64,000 nt of DNA from Paenibacillus allorhizosphaerae (lineage in GTDB: Bacteria; Bacillota; Bacilli; Paenibacillales; NBRC-103111): NCBI RefSeq assembly GCF_910594985.1, contig NZ_CAJVCE010000001.1:310001-374000 (forward strand), written 5' to 3'. The notes under the pieces were generated by a model that ran no database searches, was not told the origin of the DNA, and saw nothing but the letters and a program-made list of their open reading frames with translations. Below, piece by piece: positions 54,011 through 63,113 of this stretch; position 1 is the first letter of the stretch; every line of letters begins with the position of its first letter. The position numbers and the translations under genes are program-made.

Positions 54011-54045
54011 AAAAGGTTAGCCCACGATCTCGGCTAACCTGTTGT
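54011..54045 (-). terminator. terminator of the isomerase-dehydrogenase operon
   Basis: AGGTTAGCC/GGCTAACCT stem; on the minus strand it ends in a T-run (TTTTTT). It lies 26 bp after the isomerase stop. Confidence 0.8.
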
Positions 54046-54070
54046 GACACGGTCCGTCTCCCTCATGCGA

Positions 54071-54838
54071 TCAACCGAGGTTTGACAGGATGTCGCTCTT
54101 GAACTGCTCGATCGCTTCGTCCGTATCGATCGTATAGCCGCATTCCAGACCGACAAAACCGCTGAATCCGGTTTCTTTAATCGCTTTCAATATATTGATA
54201 TAGTTCAGCTCCCCGGTTCCGGGCTGCTTTCTTCCCGGGTTATCGGCAATATGGTAATGGTTGATCCGCTCGATATATCCGGTAGCGTTGCGAATGACGT
54301 TGCCTTCGGTTATTTGCTGATGATATACGTCAAAAACGAGCTTAACATGACTGCTCGCCACTTTGTCGATTACGTCGACCGCTTCGTCTGAACGCTGCAA
54401 ATAATGGCCCTTATGGTTCACAAGCCCGTTCAAGGGCTCAATCTCCAGCACAATGTCCGCGCTCTCGCAAAGCGGTGCGCATCTTTTCAGCGTTTCGACC
54501 ATCGCCTCGTGCTGAAGCTCGCGCGCCACTCCCTCGATCTCGTTGCCGGTCTGGGTAATGATCGATTTCACGCCGAGAATACGGCAAGCTTCGATCGTTT
54601 CTTTCAACGCATCGATATACTGCTCCCGCTTGGACGCATCCACCAGATTGAAAAATTTCGTGCACGTGGCGATAATACCGACGCCGATTCGCTCCTGTTC
54701 TTTCGCCGTCTGCTTCAAGTCTTCGAGATTCCACCAACCGTAATACTCCAGGCCGTGCAGACCGTGCTCCTTGATTTTTTCAAGATGATACACCGCGTCC
54801 TTGCCTTTATAAGCTCCTATACAAAGCGAATACTTCAT
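54071..54838 (-). CDS. sugar phosphate isomerase/epimerase (hydroxypyruvate-isomerase-like TIM barrel)
   Basis: 255 residues: HGLHGLEYYGWWNLEDLKQT, ITQTGNEIEGVA, IVLEIEPLNGLVNHKGHYLQ (metal-binding Glu), VKLVFDVYHQQITEGN and FVGLECGY. These are the ligand positions of the Hyi/xylose-isomerase-like family. Paired with a Gfo/Idh/MocA dehydrogenase upstream (27 bp gap), the common arrangement for oxidising and isomerising an unusual sugar or inositol derivative. Confidence 0.8.
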   Translation of the reverse strand: MKYSLCIGAYKGKDAVYHLEKIKEHGLHGLEYYGWWNLEDLKQTAKEQERIGVGIIATCTKFFNLVDASKREQYIDALKETIEACRILGVKSIITQTGNEIEGVARELQHEAMVETLKRCAPLCESADIVLEIEPLNGLVNHKGHYLQRSDEAVDVIDKVASSHVKLVFDVYHQQITEGNVIRNATGYIERINHYHIADNPGRKQPGTGELNYINILKAIKETGFSGFVGLECGYTIDTDEAIEQFKSDILSNLG

Positions 54839-54865
54839 CTATCGTCGCCCCTTCCTTCCCACATG

Positions 54866-55834
54866 TCACAGCTTCACCGGATGGCCGGTTACGGCCGATT
54901 CGTTGGCGGCCACCGTCACTTTATGCGTCTTGATTGCATCTTCATAGGTCGACAGGATGCCGGACGCGTCTCCGGTGCGAATCGCGTCCAGAAACGCCAC
55001 ATCTTCCGCAAAATAAGCGTTGGTCGAGCCTTTGTATTCCGTGACGCGGTCTTTGCGAATTTCCTTCAGGTTCCCGCCTCGAATTTCCAATATCCCTTGA
55101 TCCGTATACACATCGAGCCCAACATGGTGCCCTACTGGAAGCAGACAGGTGTTGGAGACGGTTGCGACCATGCCGTTATGCAGTTTCATCGTAACGGTGC
55201 CGACATCCGCCACATCGGTTCCTTCCACCTTCCGCTGCATGACGCGATGACCGTAGGCCGCATACACTTCAACGACATCGCCGCACAAGTAACGCAGCAG
55301 ATCGGTAATATGCGTCGTTTGCTCGACAAACTGGCCGCCCGAGCCTTGCTGCACTCTCCACCACGTAACCATCGGCATCCCGCCCATCCAGTAACCGAGC
55401 GCCATCCCCGCTTCGCTTTCCGCCAGCAATTGCCGCGCTTTCCGCGTCGAATCGTGATAACGCCAATGAAAACCGACGGATGTCGTCAACGATTTGGCCT
55501 TGATTAGTTCAACGATGCGGTCAGGCAGCTCTTGATCGATACCGAGCGGTTTTTCCACCAGAAACGGAATCCCCCGCTCGGTCAGGCTCTCTTCCGCTTC
55601 CCCGTGCGCCATAGGCGGGATGCAGATGTACACGCCGTCCAGCTTCTGGTCGTCCAGCATGTCCGCGATTCGCGTAAACGCTTTCGCATGAGGCCATTGC
55701 CGAGCGGCTTGCTCCGCTCTTTCCAACGCAATATCGCAAAACGAGCTTACCGTAACGCCTTCCATTTTAGCCAAATTGCTCAGATGGTTTTTGGCGATTC
55801 CGCCTGTGCCGATAAATCCGATCTTTAACGTCAT
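54866..55834 (-). CDS. Gfo/Idh/MocA-family oxidoreductase
   Basis: 322 residues: IGFIGTGGIAKNHLSNL for NAD(P) binding, GVYICIPPMAHGE, and the catalytic EKP motif FLVEKPLG, then FVEQTTHITDLLRYLCGDVV, where the His is the usual catalytic base. Oxidises or reduces a sugar hydroxyl. First gene of the pair with the TIM-barrel isomerase. Confidence 0.85.
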   Translation of the reverse strand: MTLKIGFIGTGGIAKNHLSNLAKMEGVTVSSFCDIALERAEQAARQWPHAKAFTRIADMLDDQKLDGVYICIPPMAHGEAEESLTERGIPFLVEKPLGIDQELPDRIVELIKAKSLTTSVGFHWRYHDSTRKARQLLAESEAGMALGYWMGGMPMVTWWRVQQGSGGQFVEQTTHITDLLRYLCGDVVEVYAAYGHRVMQRKVEGTDVADVGTVTMKLHNGMVATVSNTCLLPVGHHVGLDVYTDQGILEIRGGNLKEIRKDRVTEYKGSTNAYFAEDVAFLDAIRTGDASGILSTYEDAIKTHKVTVAANESAVTGHPVKL

Positions 55835-56095
55835 TTTCCCAGCCTCCCGGAATGGACAATATGTTAGCTACTATATTCAATAGACTAAACAAATATGAAC
55901 TTCATTCTCAGGTGATAGATAGAATGCGATTTACAGCTAATGGCGTCTGCAGATCGTTCCAACTATATTGTATCATTTGGAATGAACAAGCTGCGAGTTC
56001 TTTTTTTCGCTTCGCTTGGCTGTGCTCCTTTCCGCAATTATGTTATACTAACATTTACTTTTGGATTTTTTTTCAAAATCAAAGGAGTGGATCAA

Positions 56096-56566
56096 ATGGA
56101 AGCTATCGTATTCAAGCAGTTGGAATTTGTACGGAAGCAAACACTCAAGGTGCTTGACGGTGTTAAGGATCATATAGCGGCATCCATACCGGACAAGTTC
56201 CGCAACCATATCTTATGGCAGGCCGGACACATTTACTTGGTGCAAGAACGATTTGCATTTTTGATCCACGGATTCGACGCAGAGCTTCCGGAATCGTATA
56301 AATCGCTGTTTGCTCCGGGTAGCGCACCGGCCTCCTGGACCGGGACTGCACCGTCTTTAGCGGAAGTAACGGACTTGCTGCGAAATCAACCGCAGCGTAT
56401 CAGGCAAAACTTGAAAGGACGACTCGGGGAATCGTCTCCTTCGCCTTACACCACTTCCAGCGGATTGACGCTTGAGACGATTGGCGAGTTTGTGAATTTT
56501 TCTTTGTATCACGAAGGGATGCACTTCAATGCAATCAAGCAGTATAAAGCGCTGCTTACCCCATAG
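56096..56566 (+). CDS. DinB-superfamily protein
   Basis: 156 residues of a four-helix bundle with the three metal-binding His in ILWQAGHIYLVQERF and YHEGMHFNAIKQY. DinB/YfiT proteins act as thiol transferases or unknown metal enzymes. ATG 56096 has AAAGGAG upstream. Monocistronic, followed by a terminator. Confidence 0.85.
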   Translation: MEAIVFKQLEFVRKQTLKVLDGVKDHIAASIPDKFRNHILWQAGHIYLVQERFAFLIHGFDAELPESYKSLFAPGSAPASWTGTAPSLAEVTDLLRNQPQRIRQNLKGRLGESSPSPYTTSSGLTLETIGEFVNFSLYHEGMHFNAIKQYKALLTP

Positions 56567-56624
56567 GTAAACCTGTTTATTGAGCAACTTCGATCAGCCT
56601 GATCAATAAACATATCCCGCAAGC

Positions 56625-56667
56625 AAAACCTCCGCTCTCACTTGTTGAAGTGAAATTGGAGGTTTTT
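56625..56667 (+). terminator. terminator of the DinB gene
   Basis: AAAACCTCC-...-CACTT/AAGTG-...-GGAGGTTTTT: two-step stem followed by a T-run. Confidence 0.8.
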
Positions 56668-56685
56668 GCATTTGCTGCGCTGTCA

Positions 56686-57699
56686 TTACACGCCTAACGG
56701 GTTCAAGCGGAGCCATTCGGCCGTGTCGCGCAGTGTCTCTTCCAGCGGGCGTAATTGAATGCCCAGTTCACGCTTCGCTTTATCCGAGCTCGTGCGAAGC
56801 TTCCCGGTAAGCACGCGGACGGAGTCAACGGTCAGGTTCGTTTCCTTTCCCGACAAGGCCGCCATCGTTTCCGACAGCCATGCCACCGCATAGATCATTG
56901 GCCTCGAAACGCTGCGCTTCGGTTCCTCCACGCCCGTAACAAGCTTGAGGGTTTGGCCCAGTTCGGCCAAACTGGCATGATGCGCAGCGATAATGTAACG
57001 CTCGCCCGCCTTCCCCCTGCTTGCGGCAGCGAGCATGGCCGCTGCGACATCCCTCGCATCGACGACGTCGAAACCGGAATCGAACACGCCTTGCAGCCGC
57101 CGGTTCATATAATCAAGCACGAACTTCCCGCTGCTCGTCGGAGCGGCGTCGCCGGGGCCGAACATCCAAGCCGGCAGCACGGTGGTAACGGGCAATTGCG
57201 ATTTGTGGGCGTATTCGGCAATCGCTTTGTCCCCGAGTATTTTGCTGCGGGCGTACGGGGTTGGCGCTTCGCTCGACAGCAGCACATCGCTTTCCTCGCT
57301 CGCTTTGCCGTCCGAACGTTTGCGGATCGCGGCGTTGCTGCTCGTGTGAATTACTTTTCCGACGCCATGCCGCTGAGCCTGTTCGAATAGCCTCACGGTA
57401 TTGTCAACGTTGATCCGCTGCAGCATCGGCCAATGATTGCTTCTGCCGGCGAAAGCTTCGCGAAAATAGGCGGCCGTATGAAACAGCACGTCACAGCCTT
57501 TCATCGCCGGAGCAAACGCGTCGATGTCGTTCATGTCGCCGACGACAATGTCTGCGCCGGTACCGCCGAGAATGGCTTCCGCTTTATTCCGGCTCCGGGC
57601 AAGCGCCCGAACCTCAAACCCCTCCTGAAGTAACAACCGTACGAGATTATTACCAAGCAATCCTGTACTCCCAGTCACAAAAGCACGTATGACGAACAC
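56686..57699 (-). CDS. NAD-dependent epimerase/dehydratase (extended SDR)
   Basis: 337 residues from GTG 57699 (GGAG seven bases ahead): VTGSTGLLGNNLVRLLL, VVGDMNDIDAF, and the catalytic PYARSK Tyr-Lys pair. Acts on an NAD-linked sugar or steroid-like substrate; not predictable. Fifty-three bp after the MMPL gene on the same strand, so probably an operon controlled by the divergent TetR gene. Confidence 0.8.
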   Translation of the reverse strand: MFVIRAFVTGSTGLLGNNLVRLLLQEGFEVRALARSRNKAEAILGGTGADIVVGDMNDIDAFAPAMKGCDVLFHTAAYFREAFAGRSNHWPMLQRINVDNTVRLFEQAQRHGVGKVIHTSSNAAIRKRSDGKASEESDVLLSSEAPTPYARSKILGDKAIAEYAHKSQLPVTTVLPAWMFGPGDAAPTSSGKFVLDYMNRRLQGVFDSGFDVVDARDVAAAMLAAASRGKAGERYIIAAHHASLAELGQTLKLVTGVEEPKRSVSRPMIYAVAWLSETMAALSGKETNLTVDSVRVLTGKLRTSSDKAKRELGIQLRPLEETLRDTAEWLRLNPLGV

Positions 57700-57752
57700 C
57701 CTCTCTCTCCATGTTTTTTTCTTCGAGCTGCGCTATTGCGAGCATCAGCAGT

Positions 57753-59951
57753 TCACGGACTTCTCCTTTCCTGCAAAGCGCCGCTCCCTTCCCTGAAGCC
57801 GTAACGATCCCACCATCGCATCATCGAGCCCGGCGACCACCAGGCCCACTTGCCGAGCAAACGCATCGTAGCCGGAACGAGCAGACCGCGAACGATGGTG
57901 ACGTCGACGATAATGGCGATCACGAGCCCGACGCCGATCATCTTCATGAAGGTGATGCTCGATACGATGAAGCCGCCTACGACCACAAGCAGCAGCAGCG
58001 CCGCGTTAGTAATGATGCCGGCCGTTCGCTGAACGCCCAGGGCAACCGACTCGACGGGATCGCCCGAGTTCACCCATTGCTCGCGTATCCTGGAAAGCAG
58101 GAACAATTCGTAGTCCATCGAAAGCCCGAAGGCAATCGCGACGATGAGGACGGGAAAATTGACGTCCACGGCACCGACCGGTACGAACTGAAGCGCCTCC
58201 GCGAAATACCCGTCTTGAAAAATGAGCTTGATCGCACCGAATGCCGCCGAAAGCGACAGCAAGTTCATTACGATCGATTTGAGCGGCAGCAGCAGCGATC
58301 CGAAGGCAAGGAACAAAATGATGAAGGAAACGACGGCTACGAACAGCATCATCCACGGCAGTCGGGAAGCGATCATCTCCACAATATCCACCCGGGAGAC
58401 GGGCATGCCCGTGAACAACGATTCGCTGCCTTGCGGCGCCGTTTCGGCGCGAAGCTGCTCCACCATTCGAGCGGCCTCGCGTGACTGCGGATCCGGCGAA
58501 TAGCCGAGCGTGAGCCGAGCGCTATTGCCGTGAACGCCTGTCAGTTTTGCGCTTTCGATGCCTTCCACGATTAGAAGCCGGTTCATATATTGCTGCAACG
58601 CGCCTTGCATCGCCGGCGAAGTCGGCGACTCTTTCGTCTCCAGGACAACCGTTATGATTCGGGCCGGATCGCTCTGAAAGTCGGTTCGCAATTTCTCCGT
58701 CACCGCCCGGGCGTCCGCATCAACAGGCAGTACCCAATCTCCCGGTCTCGCCCAGTTCACGCCGAGAAACGGCGAGCCGAGCGCAACGAGCAGGATGACG
58801 ATCCCCATCGTGCTAAGCAGCGGCCTGCGCATGACGGCGTGTGCTGTGCGATACCATCTGCCCCTGGTTTCATCGAACGAAGCGTTCGCAGCCTTTGCTC
58901 TTGCCATCGATGGCAGCGGAATGCGCAGCGCGTTGATCCGGTGGCCGGCAAACCGCAGCAGCGCAGGGAGCACGATCAATGTGCTTAGAACGGCGAACAA
59001 GACCGCGGCCATGCCGCTGATGCCCATCGAGCTGAGAAATCTCGACGGAAACACGACAAGGCAAGCGACGGATACGGCTACGGTTACGCCAGAGAACGCA
59101 ACGGTGCGCCCCGCCGTCGCCATCGTCCTCACAATCGCATCGTCGACGGTAAGTCCATGGGCCAGCTCCTCCCGGTAACGGCTTACCATAAACAGCGCGT
59201 AATCGATCGCAAGTCCCAATCCGAGCATCGTAATGACGTTAATGGAAAAGGTCGAAATATCCACGATTGCGGTCAACGATCGCAGAACCGCGAACGAACC
59301 TACGGCAACGATCACCCCGATGACAAGCGGCATAGACGCAGCGACGGCGCTTCGGAAGATGAGCACCAGCAGGATAAGAAGCAGCGGAATCGACAGCATC
59401 TCGGCAAGTGCAATATCTCTGCCGGTCTGTGCGTTCACTTGCTCGGTCATAGGCGTCAACCCGCCGAACTTCACCGTCAAGCCTTCGACCTGAAACAAAT
59501 TTTTGAGTGCCTTGAATTGCCGGACGCGCTCCTGCTCATCGTCCGAGGGAAGCTGAAGCGTGACATAGCCTGCATGCCGGTCTCCGGAGACGAAGGCTTC
59601 GTCTCCACTGGTCCAATACGAGCTCATCCTCACGGCCGCATCCGCCGGAATGGCGGTTAACGCCTTACGGACCGGCCCGGCAAAGCCGGGATCGTCTACG
59701 GTCATATCCGGATGCTCATACAGCACGACAACATCCGAAACGTAACGGCCGAGAGGTCCGGCCAGGATGACGTCCGCTTTGGCCGAATCGCTTTGCGGAT
59801 CGTCGAACCCCGCTCCCCCGGCAAGTCTGCCCAATGCGCCGCTCCCCCATATCCCCGCAAACGCGACGAACAGGACGGTAACAAGCAGAACACCCCATCT
59901 TCGCTTTGCTGCCGTTCGACCCAGGGCGGCAAACAAACTTTGCTCCATCAT
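57753..59951 (-). CDS. MMPL-family RND-type transporter
   Basis: 732 residues, 12 helices with two extracytoplasmic loops; hallmark MLGLGLAIDYALFMVSRYRE and AFGLSMDYELFLLSRIREQW (the paired Asp-Tyr proton-relay motifs). Like YdgH/YdfJ it probably exports lipids or drugs. Divergent TetR gene at 60139 is the likely repressor. Confidence 0.88.
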   Translation of the reverse strand: MMEQSLFAALGRTAAKRRWGVLLVTVLFVAFAGIWGSGALGRLAGGAGFDDPQSDSAKADVILAGPLGRYVSDVVVLYEHPDMTVDDPGFAGPVRKALTAIPADAAVRMSSYWTSGDEAFVSGDRHAGYVTLQLPSDDEQERVRQFKALKNLFQVEGLTVKFGGLTPMTEQVNAQTGRDIALAEMLSIPLLLILLVLIFRSAVAASMPLVIGVIVAVGSFAVLRSLTAIVDISTFSINVITMLGLGLAIDYALFMVSRYREELAHGLTVDDAIVRTMATAGRTVAFSGVTVAVSVACLVVFPSRFLSSMGISGMAAVLFAVLSTLIVLPALLRFAGHRINALRIPLPSMARAKAANASFDETRGRWYRTAHAVMRRPLLSTMGIVILLVALGSPFLGVNWARPGDWVLPVDADARAVTEKLRTDFQSDPARIITVVLETKESPTSPAMQGALQQYMNRLLIVEGIESAKLTGVHGNSARLTLGYSPDPQSREAARMVEQLRAETAPQGSESLFTGMPVSRVDIVEMIASRLPWMMLFVAVVSFIILFLAFGSLLLPLKSIVMNLLSLSAAFGAIKLIFQDGYFAEALQFVPVGAVDVNFPVLIVAIAFGLSMDYELFLLSRIREQWVNSGDPVESVALGVQRTAGIITNAALLLLVVVGGFIVSSITFMKMIGVGLVIAIIVDVTIVRGLLVPATMRLLGKWAWWSPGSMMRWWDRYGFREGSGALQERRSP

Positions 59952-60138
59952 TCAATCACTCTCGCTTTCATCTGCTTATCGATTACAAGATCAACCAAAA
60001 TATACAACATTAATTGAACGATGTAAACTGATTTGTATAATATTAGTTTAATTTGTTATAATACGTTCAGTTCGTTTCATATTGCGTGCTGTATGCTATA
60101 CTAATTGAATACCGGACATTAGCAGGAGGAAACACGAA

Positions 60139-60777
60139 ATGGATAAAGCCAAGAGCAAAAACAAATATTTCGATAAAATCAAACCGGTGCTTCGGAAAAA
60201 CCGCTTCAGTCAACTCAACATGGATGACATGGCCAGACATATGGATATCAGCAAAGCAACGCTGTATAAGTATTTCTCGTCCAAGGACGAAATCATTGCC
60301 ATGTTCGTGGAACATTGCGTGGACTATTTCAAACGCGCCGACGGCCTGTTGATGAATCCAAACGTTTCGTATGGCGAGCGTTTCCAGAGAACGTACGAGC
60401 ATTCCTTGAAAGCCGTTATCTATACGCCCGATTTTTTATTGCATGATCTCAAAGAAATTTATCCGCATTTACATGACAGCCTCATGCTTGCGCAGCAGGA
60501 GCGGATTAAAAGTTTGGCCAAATTTTTCGAAGCCGGCGCTGCCGAAGGCATATTCAATCCGATCAACGCCACTCTGTTTATGGTGCAGGACGATGTCGTG
60601 CTTCGGCGCATATTGGAGCCTTCGTTCACGATCCAGTTCGATCTGACGTTGAAAAAATCGCTGCTCGATTTTTACGCGTTGAAAAAATATCAACTGATTG
60701 CAGCGGATCAATTGGACACCGTGGACGACTCGCTGATGGAAAAGGAAATTTCGTTGATTATTCAACAAATCTCATAA
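60139..60777 (+). CDS. TetR/AcrR-family regulator
   Basis: 212 residues: KIKPVLRKNRFSQLNMDDMA, then ISKATLYKYFSSKDEIIAMF, with a helical ligand domain. AGGAGG precedes ATG 60139, and TATACT at about 60100 is its -10. Shares the intergenic region with the MMPL-epimerase operon, so it should control both directions. Confidence 0.85.
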   Translation: MDKAKSKNKYFDKIKPVLRKNRFSQLNMDDMARHMDISKATLYKYFSSKDEIIAMFVEHCVDYFKRADGLLMNPNVSYGERFQRTYEHSLKAVIYTPDFLLHDLKEIYPHLHDSLMLAQQERIKSLAKFFEAGAAEGIFNPINATLFMVQDDVVLRRILEPSFTIQFDLTLKKSLLDFYALKKYQLIAADQLDTVDDSLMEKEISLIIQQIS

Positions 60778-60920
60778 CCATTGTTTTCTCTGGGCTTATT
60801 TGCGTTTGAAATCGTACGCCGTGGTACCCTCCCTCCGACTTCAGCCTGCTATTCGCTTACTAAAGTTGAGAAACGATAAAAAAATGAGTAAACTGTAGGT
60901 ATTGAAGGAGGAGAATCAAC

Positions 60921-61991
60921 ATGTCGGATCAAAATAGCCGTATGGAAATAGGAATTAGTACGTTTTTGGAGGCTACGCCGGACCCGGTTACCGGGGAAGT
61001 GATCAGCCATGCCGAACGGTTGCGCGACGCGGTCGAGGAAATCGTGCTGGCCGATCAGGTCGGACTGGATGTGTACGGCATCGGGGAGCATCATCGTTCC
61101 GATTACGCGGGGACCGCACCTGCCGTCGTCTTGGCAGCCGCGGCGGCCATGACCAAACGGATCCGGCTTACAAGCGCGGTGACCGTGCTGTCCTCCGACG
61201 ACCCGGTACGCGTGTATCAACAGTTCTCCACCTTAGACGGCATCTCGAACGGGCGCGCTGAAATTATGGCCGGCCGGGGTTCGTTCATTGAATCTTTCCC
61301 GCTGTTCGGATACAGCCTTGATGATTACGACGAATTGTTCGAGGAAAAACTGGAGCTGCTGCTTGCGATCCGGGCTTCGGAGAAAGTAACGTGGCGCGGT
61401 GGTCATCGTCCCGTAATCCGCAACCTTGGCGTCTATCCGCGCTCCGTCCAAAATCCGCTGCCGGTCTGGATCGCAAGCGGCGGCAATCCGGAGTCCGCGA
61501 TTCGCGCAGGCACGCTGGGCCTTCCGATCGCATTCGCCATCATCGGCGGCATGCCGGAAAGCTTCCGGCCTCTTGTCGCCCTCTACAAGGAAGCAGCCGC
61601 GAAAGCCGGACATGATCCGGACAAGCTGTCGATCGCAACGCATTCGCACGGATTTGTCGGGGAAACGACCGAACAGGCGGCAGACTTGTTCTTCCCTTCG
61701 ACGCAAGCCCAAATGAACGTCATCGGACGCGAGCGGGGTTGGGGCAGTTACAGCCGCGCGACATTCGATGCCGCACGCAGCCCTCGGGGTGCGCTCTATG
61801 TAGGCGATCCTGAATATGTGGCGGAGAAAATCATTTTGCTGCGTAAAAATTTGGGGGTCAATCGCTTTTTCCTGCATATCAACGTCGGCACCATGCCGCA
61901 CCGCGATGTTATGCGCGCCATCGAGCTGCTCGGCACGAGAGTGGCACCTATCGTACGCAAGGAGCTGGCGCGAAACGAATCAAAGCAATAA
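60921..61991 (+). CDS. LLM-class flavin-dependent oxidoreductase
   Basis: 356 residues of a luciferase-like barrel: [40 protein letters not shown] and [20 protein letters not shown]. Uses reduced flavin to oxidise a small substrate, unknown. GGAGGAG precedes the ATG. Monocistronic, followed by a terminator. Confidence 0.85.
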   Translation: MSDQNSRMEIGISTFLEATPDPVTGEVISHAERLRDAVEEIVLADQVGLDVYGIGEHHRSDYAGTAPAVVLAAAAAMTKRIRLTSAVTVLSSDDPVRVYQQFSTLDGISNGRAEIMAGRGSFIESFPLFGYSLDDYDELFEEKLELLLAIRASEKVTWRGGHRPVIRNLGVYPRSVQNPLPVWIASGGNPESAIRAGTLGLPIAFAIIGGMPESFRPLVALYKEAAAKAGHDPDKLSIATHSHGFVGETTEQAADLFFPSTQAQMNVIGRERGWGSYSRATFDAARSPRGALYVGDPEYVAEKIILLRKNLGVNRFFLHINVGTMPHRDVMRAIELLGTRVAPIVRKELARNESKQ

Positions 61992-62044
61992 CCGGCCTGC
62001 TTACCATGTAGCAAGGCACTGATTGTTCCATACCGGCTATAAAA

Positions 62045-62076
62045 AAGTGTGCGGACCGTGAAGGTTGCGCACACTT
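62045..62076 (+). terminator. terminator after the LLM gene
   Basis: AAGTGTGCG/CGCACACTT stem with a 14-base loop, A-run before and CTT-rich tail. Confidence 0.75.
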
Positions 62077-62112
62077 CTTGCTTGGATTTGCATTTCGTCG
62101 GCATCGTCCGCA

Positions 62113-62904
62113 TCAGTTTCCTGCATGGCCGCTCTCGTCCATTTGTGCAAGCAGACGCTCGGCCTGAGCCACCGCCTTACGAAACAGCTCATCTGCCGCG
62201 TCGATTCGCTCTGCAATGTCTTGTACGGATTGTACGCCGTACAAATGCTCCAGCGTTACTGTCACTTCCGCCGGAAAATCCCGCGTTGCGTGTACGAGGA
62301 AGCAATCGGCCTGGAACGGCGTATGGATCATCCGCAGCACATCGACCAGCGGCTTCAAGACGTATTTTTGATAATAAATCAACGACTCCAAAAAAAGACC
62401 GCGATGCGTATATTTAATCGCCCGGCTTCGCTGACTGTAAACTCCCAGCGCTTCCGTCAGCTGAGAACGAAGCGATGTCCGGTGAGACACAGGATCGATG
62501 TTATGATATTGGACGATCGACGTTTTATCGAATAATACGACCGGTACGACCGTTTGATCCTCGCGCTGGAACGATACGGGAAAGCTTTCGCTTTGAATCG
62601 TCACGTCAATGAGAAGATGCGCCGACGTCTCTTGCAGATGATATACTTTATAGCGGTTATTGTCCGGACGCCCGGGCTGCTCATACTCGATATCCACTTG
62701 TCCCATTCGGCGCATGCAATCGTCCAGTCGCTGTATAGCCTCGACTGTAAATCCTTCTTTCGTGTAACAAACCACATCGATGTCGGAATATTCGTCCAGG
62801 CTGCCGGTGCCGTCCGAACCTTCAAGCCATAAAGCAAGGATGAACTCTTCCGATTCAAGCGCGGTCGCCATTTCGCGAAGAACCGTATCGCGGTTTATTT
62901 TCAT
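62113..62904 (-). CDS. nucleotidyltransferase-fold protein
   Basis: 263 residues with the catalytic GSDGTGSLDEYSDIDVVCYT (GSx...DxD) of aminoglycoside/DNA-polymerase-beta-type nucleotidyltransferases and a third acid in HLLIDVTIQ. The C-terminal half is helical. Could be an antibiotic-modifying adenylyltransferase or a general one; no specificity visible. Confidence 0.7.
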   Translation of the reverse strand: MKINRDTVLREMATALESEEFILALWLEGSDGTGSLDEYSDIDVVCYTKEGFTVEAIQRLDDCMRRMGQVDIEYEQPGRPDNNRYKVYHLQETSAHLLIDVTIQSESFPVSFQREDQTVVPVVLFDKTSIVQYHNIDPVSHRTSLRSQLTEALGVYSQRSRAIKYTHRGLFLESLIYYQKYVLKPLVDVLRMIHTPFQADCFLVHATRDFPAEVTVTLEHLYGVQSVQDIAERIDAADELFRKAVAQAERLLAQMDESGHAGN

Positions 62905-62948
62905 AGCCGATTCCCCCCAGCCTGCAGATGCATTAGATGCTTTTCATT

Positions 62949-62972
62949 GTACCACTCCTTCCTTCATGGTAC
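62949..62972. repeat. inverted repeat GTACCA-N12-TGGTAC
   Basis: Six-base arms separated by 12 bp upstream of the nucleotidyltransferase gene; a possible operator adjacent to the next repeat. Confidence 0.5.
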
Positions 62973-62975
62973 TTT

Positions 62976-63004
62976 GGAAAGTTTCCGTGAGATGGAAACT
63001 TTCC
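62976..63004. repeat. inverted repeat GGAAAGTTTCC-N7-GGAAACTTTCC
   Basis: Perfect 11-base arms with a 7-base spacer, each arm itself nearly palindromic. Could form a hairpin or a two-site operator between the P450 and nucleotidyltransferase genes. Confidence 0.6.
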
Positions 63005-63113
63005 TCCGCCACAAATTTCGTACAATGAAAAAAAATGCATATCATACGCTTGCTTAGCGTTAGGCTGTGACTATTCCGCGCAACCTCGCAGTGCCGCTGG
63101 TTCCCGGTTACGA

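Noticed and set aside
54404..55507. 367-codon plus-strand ORF opposite the isomerase and dehydrogenase genes
   Set aside because: Spans two real genes on the other strand and has no domain signal.
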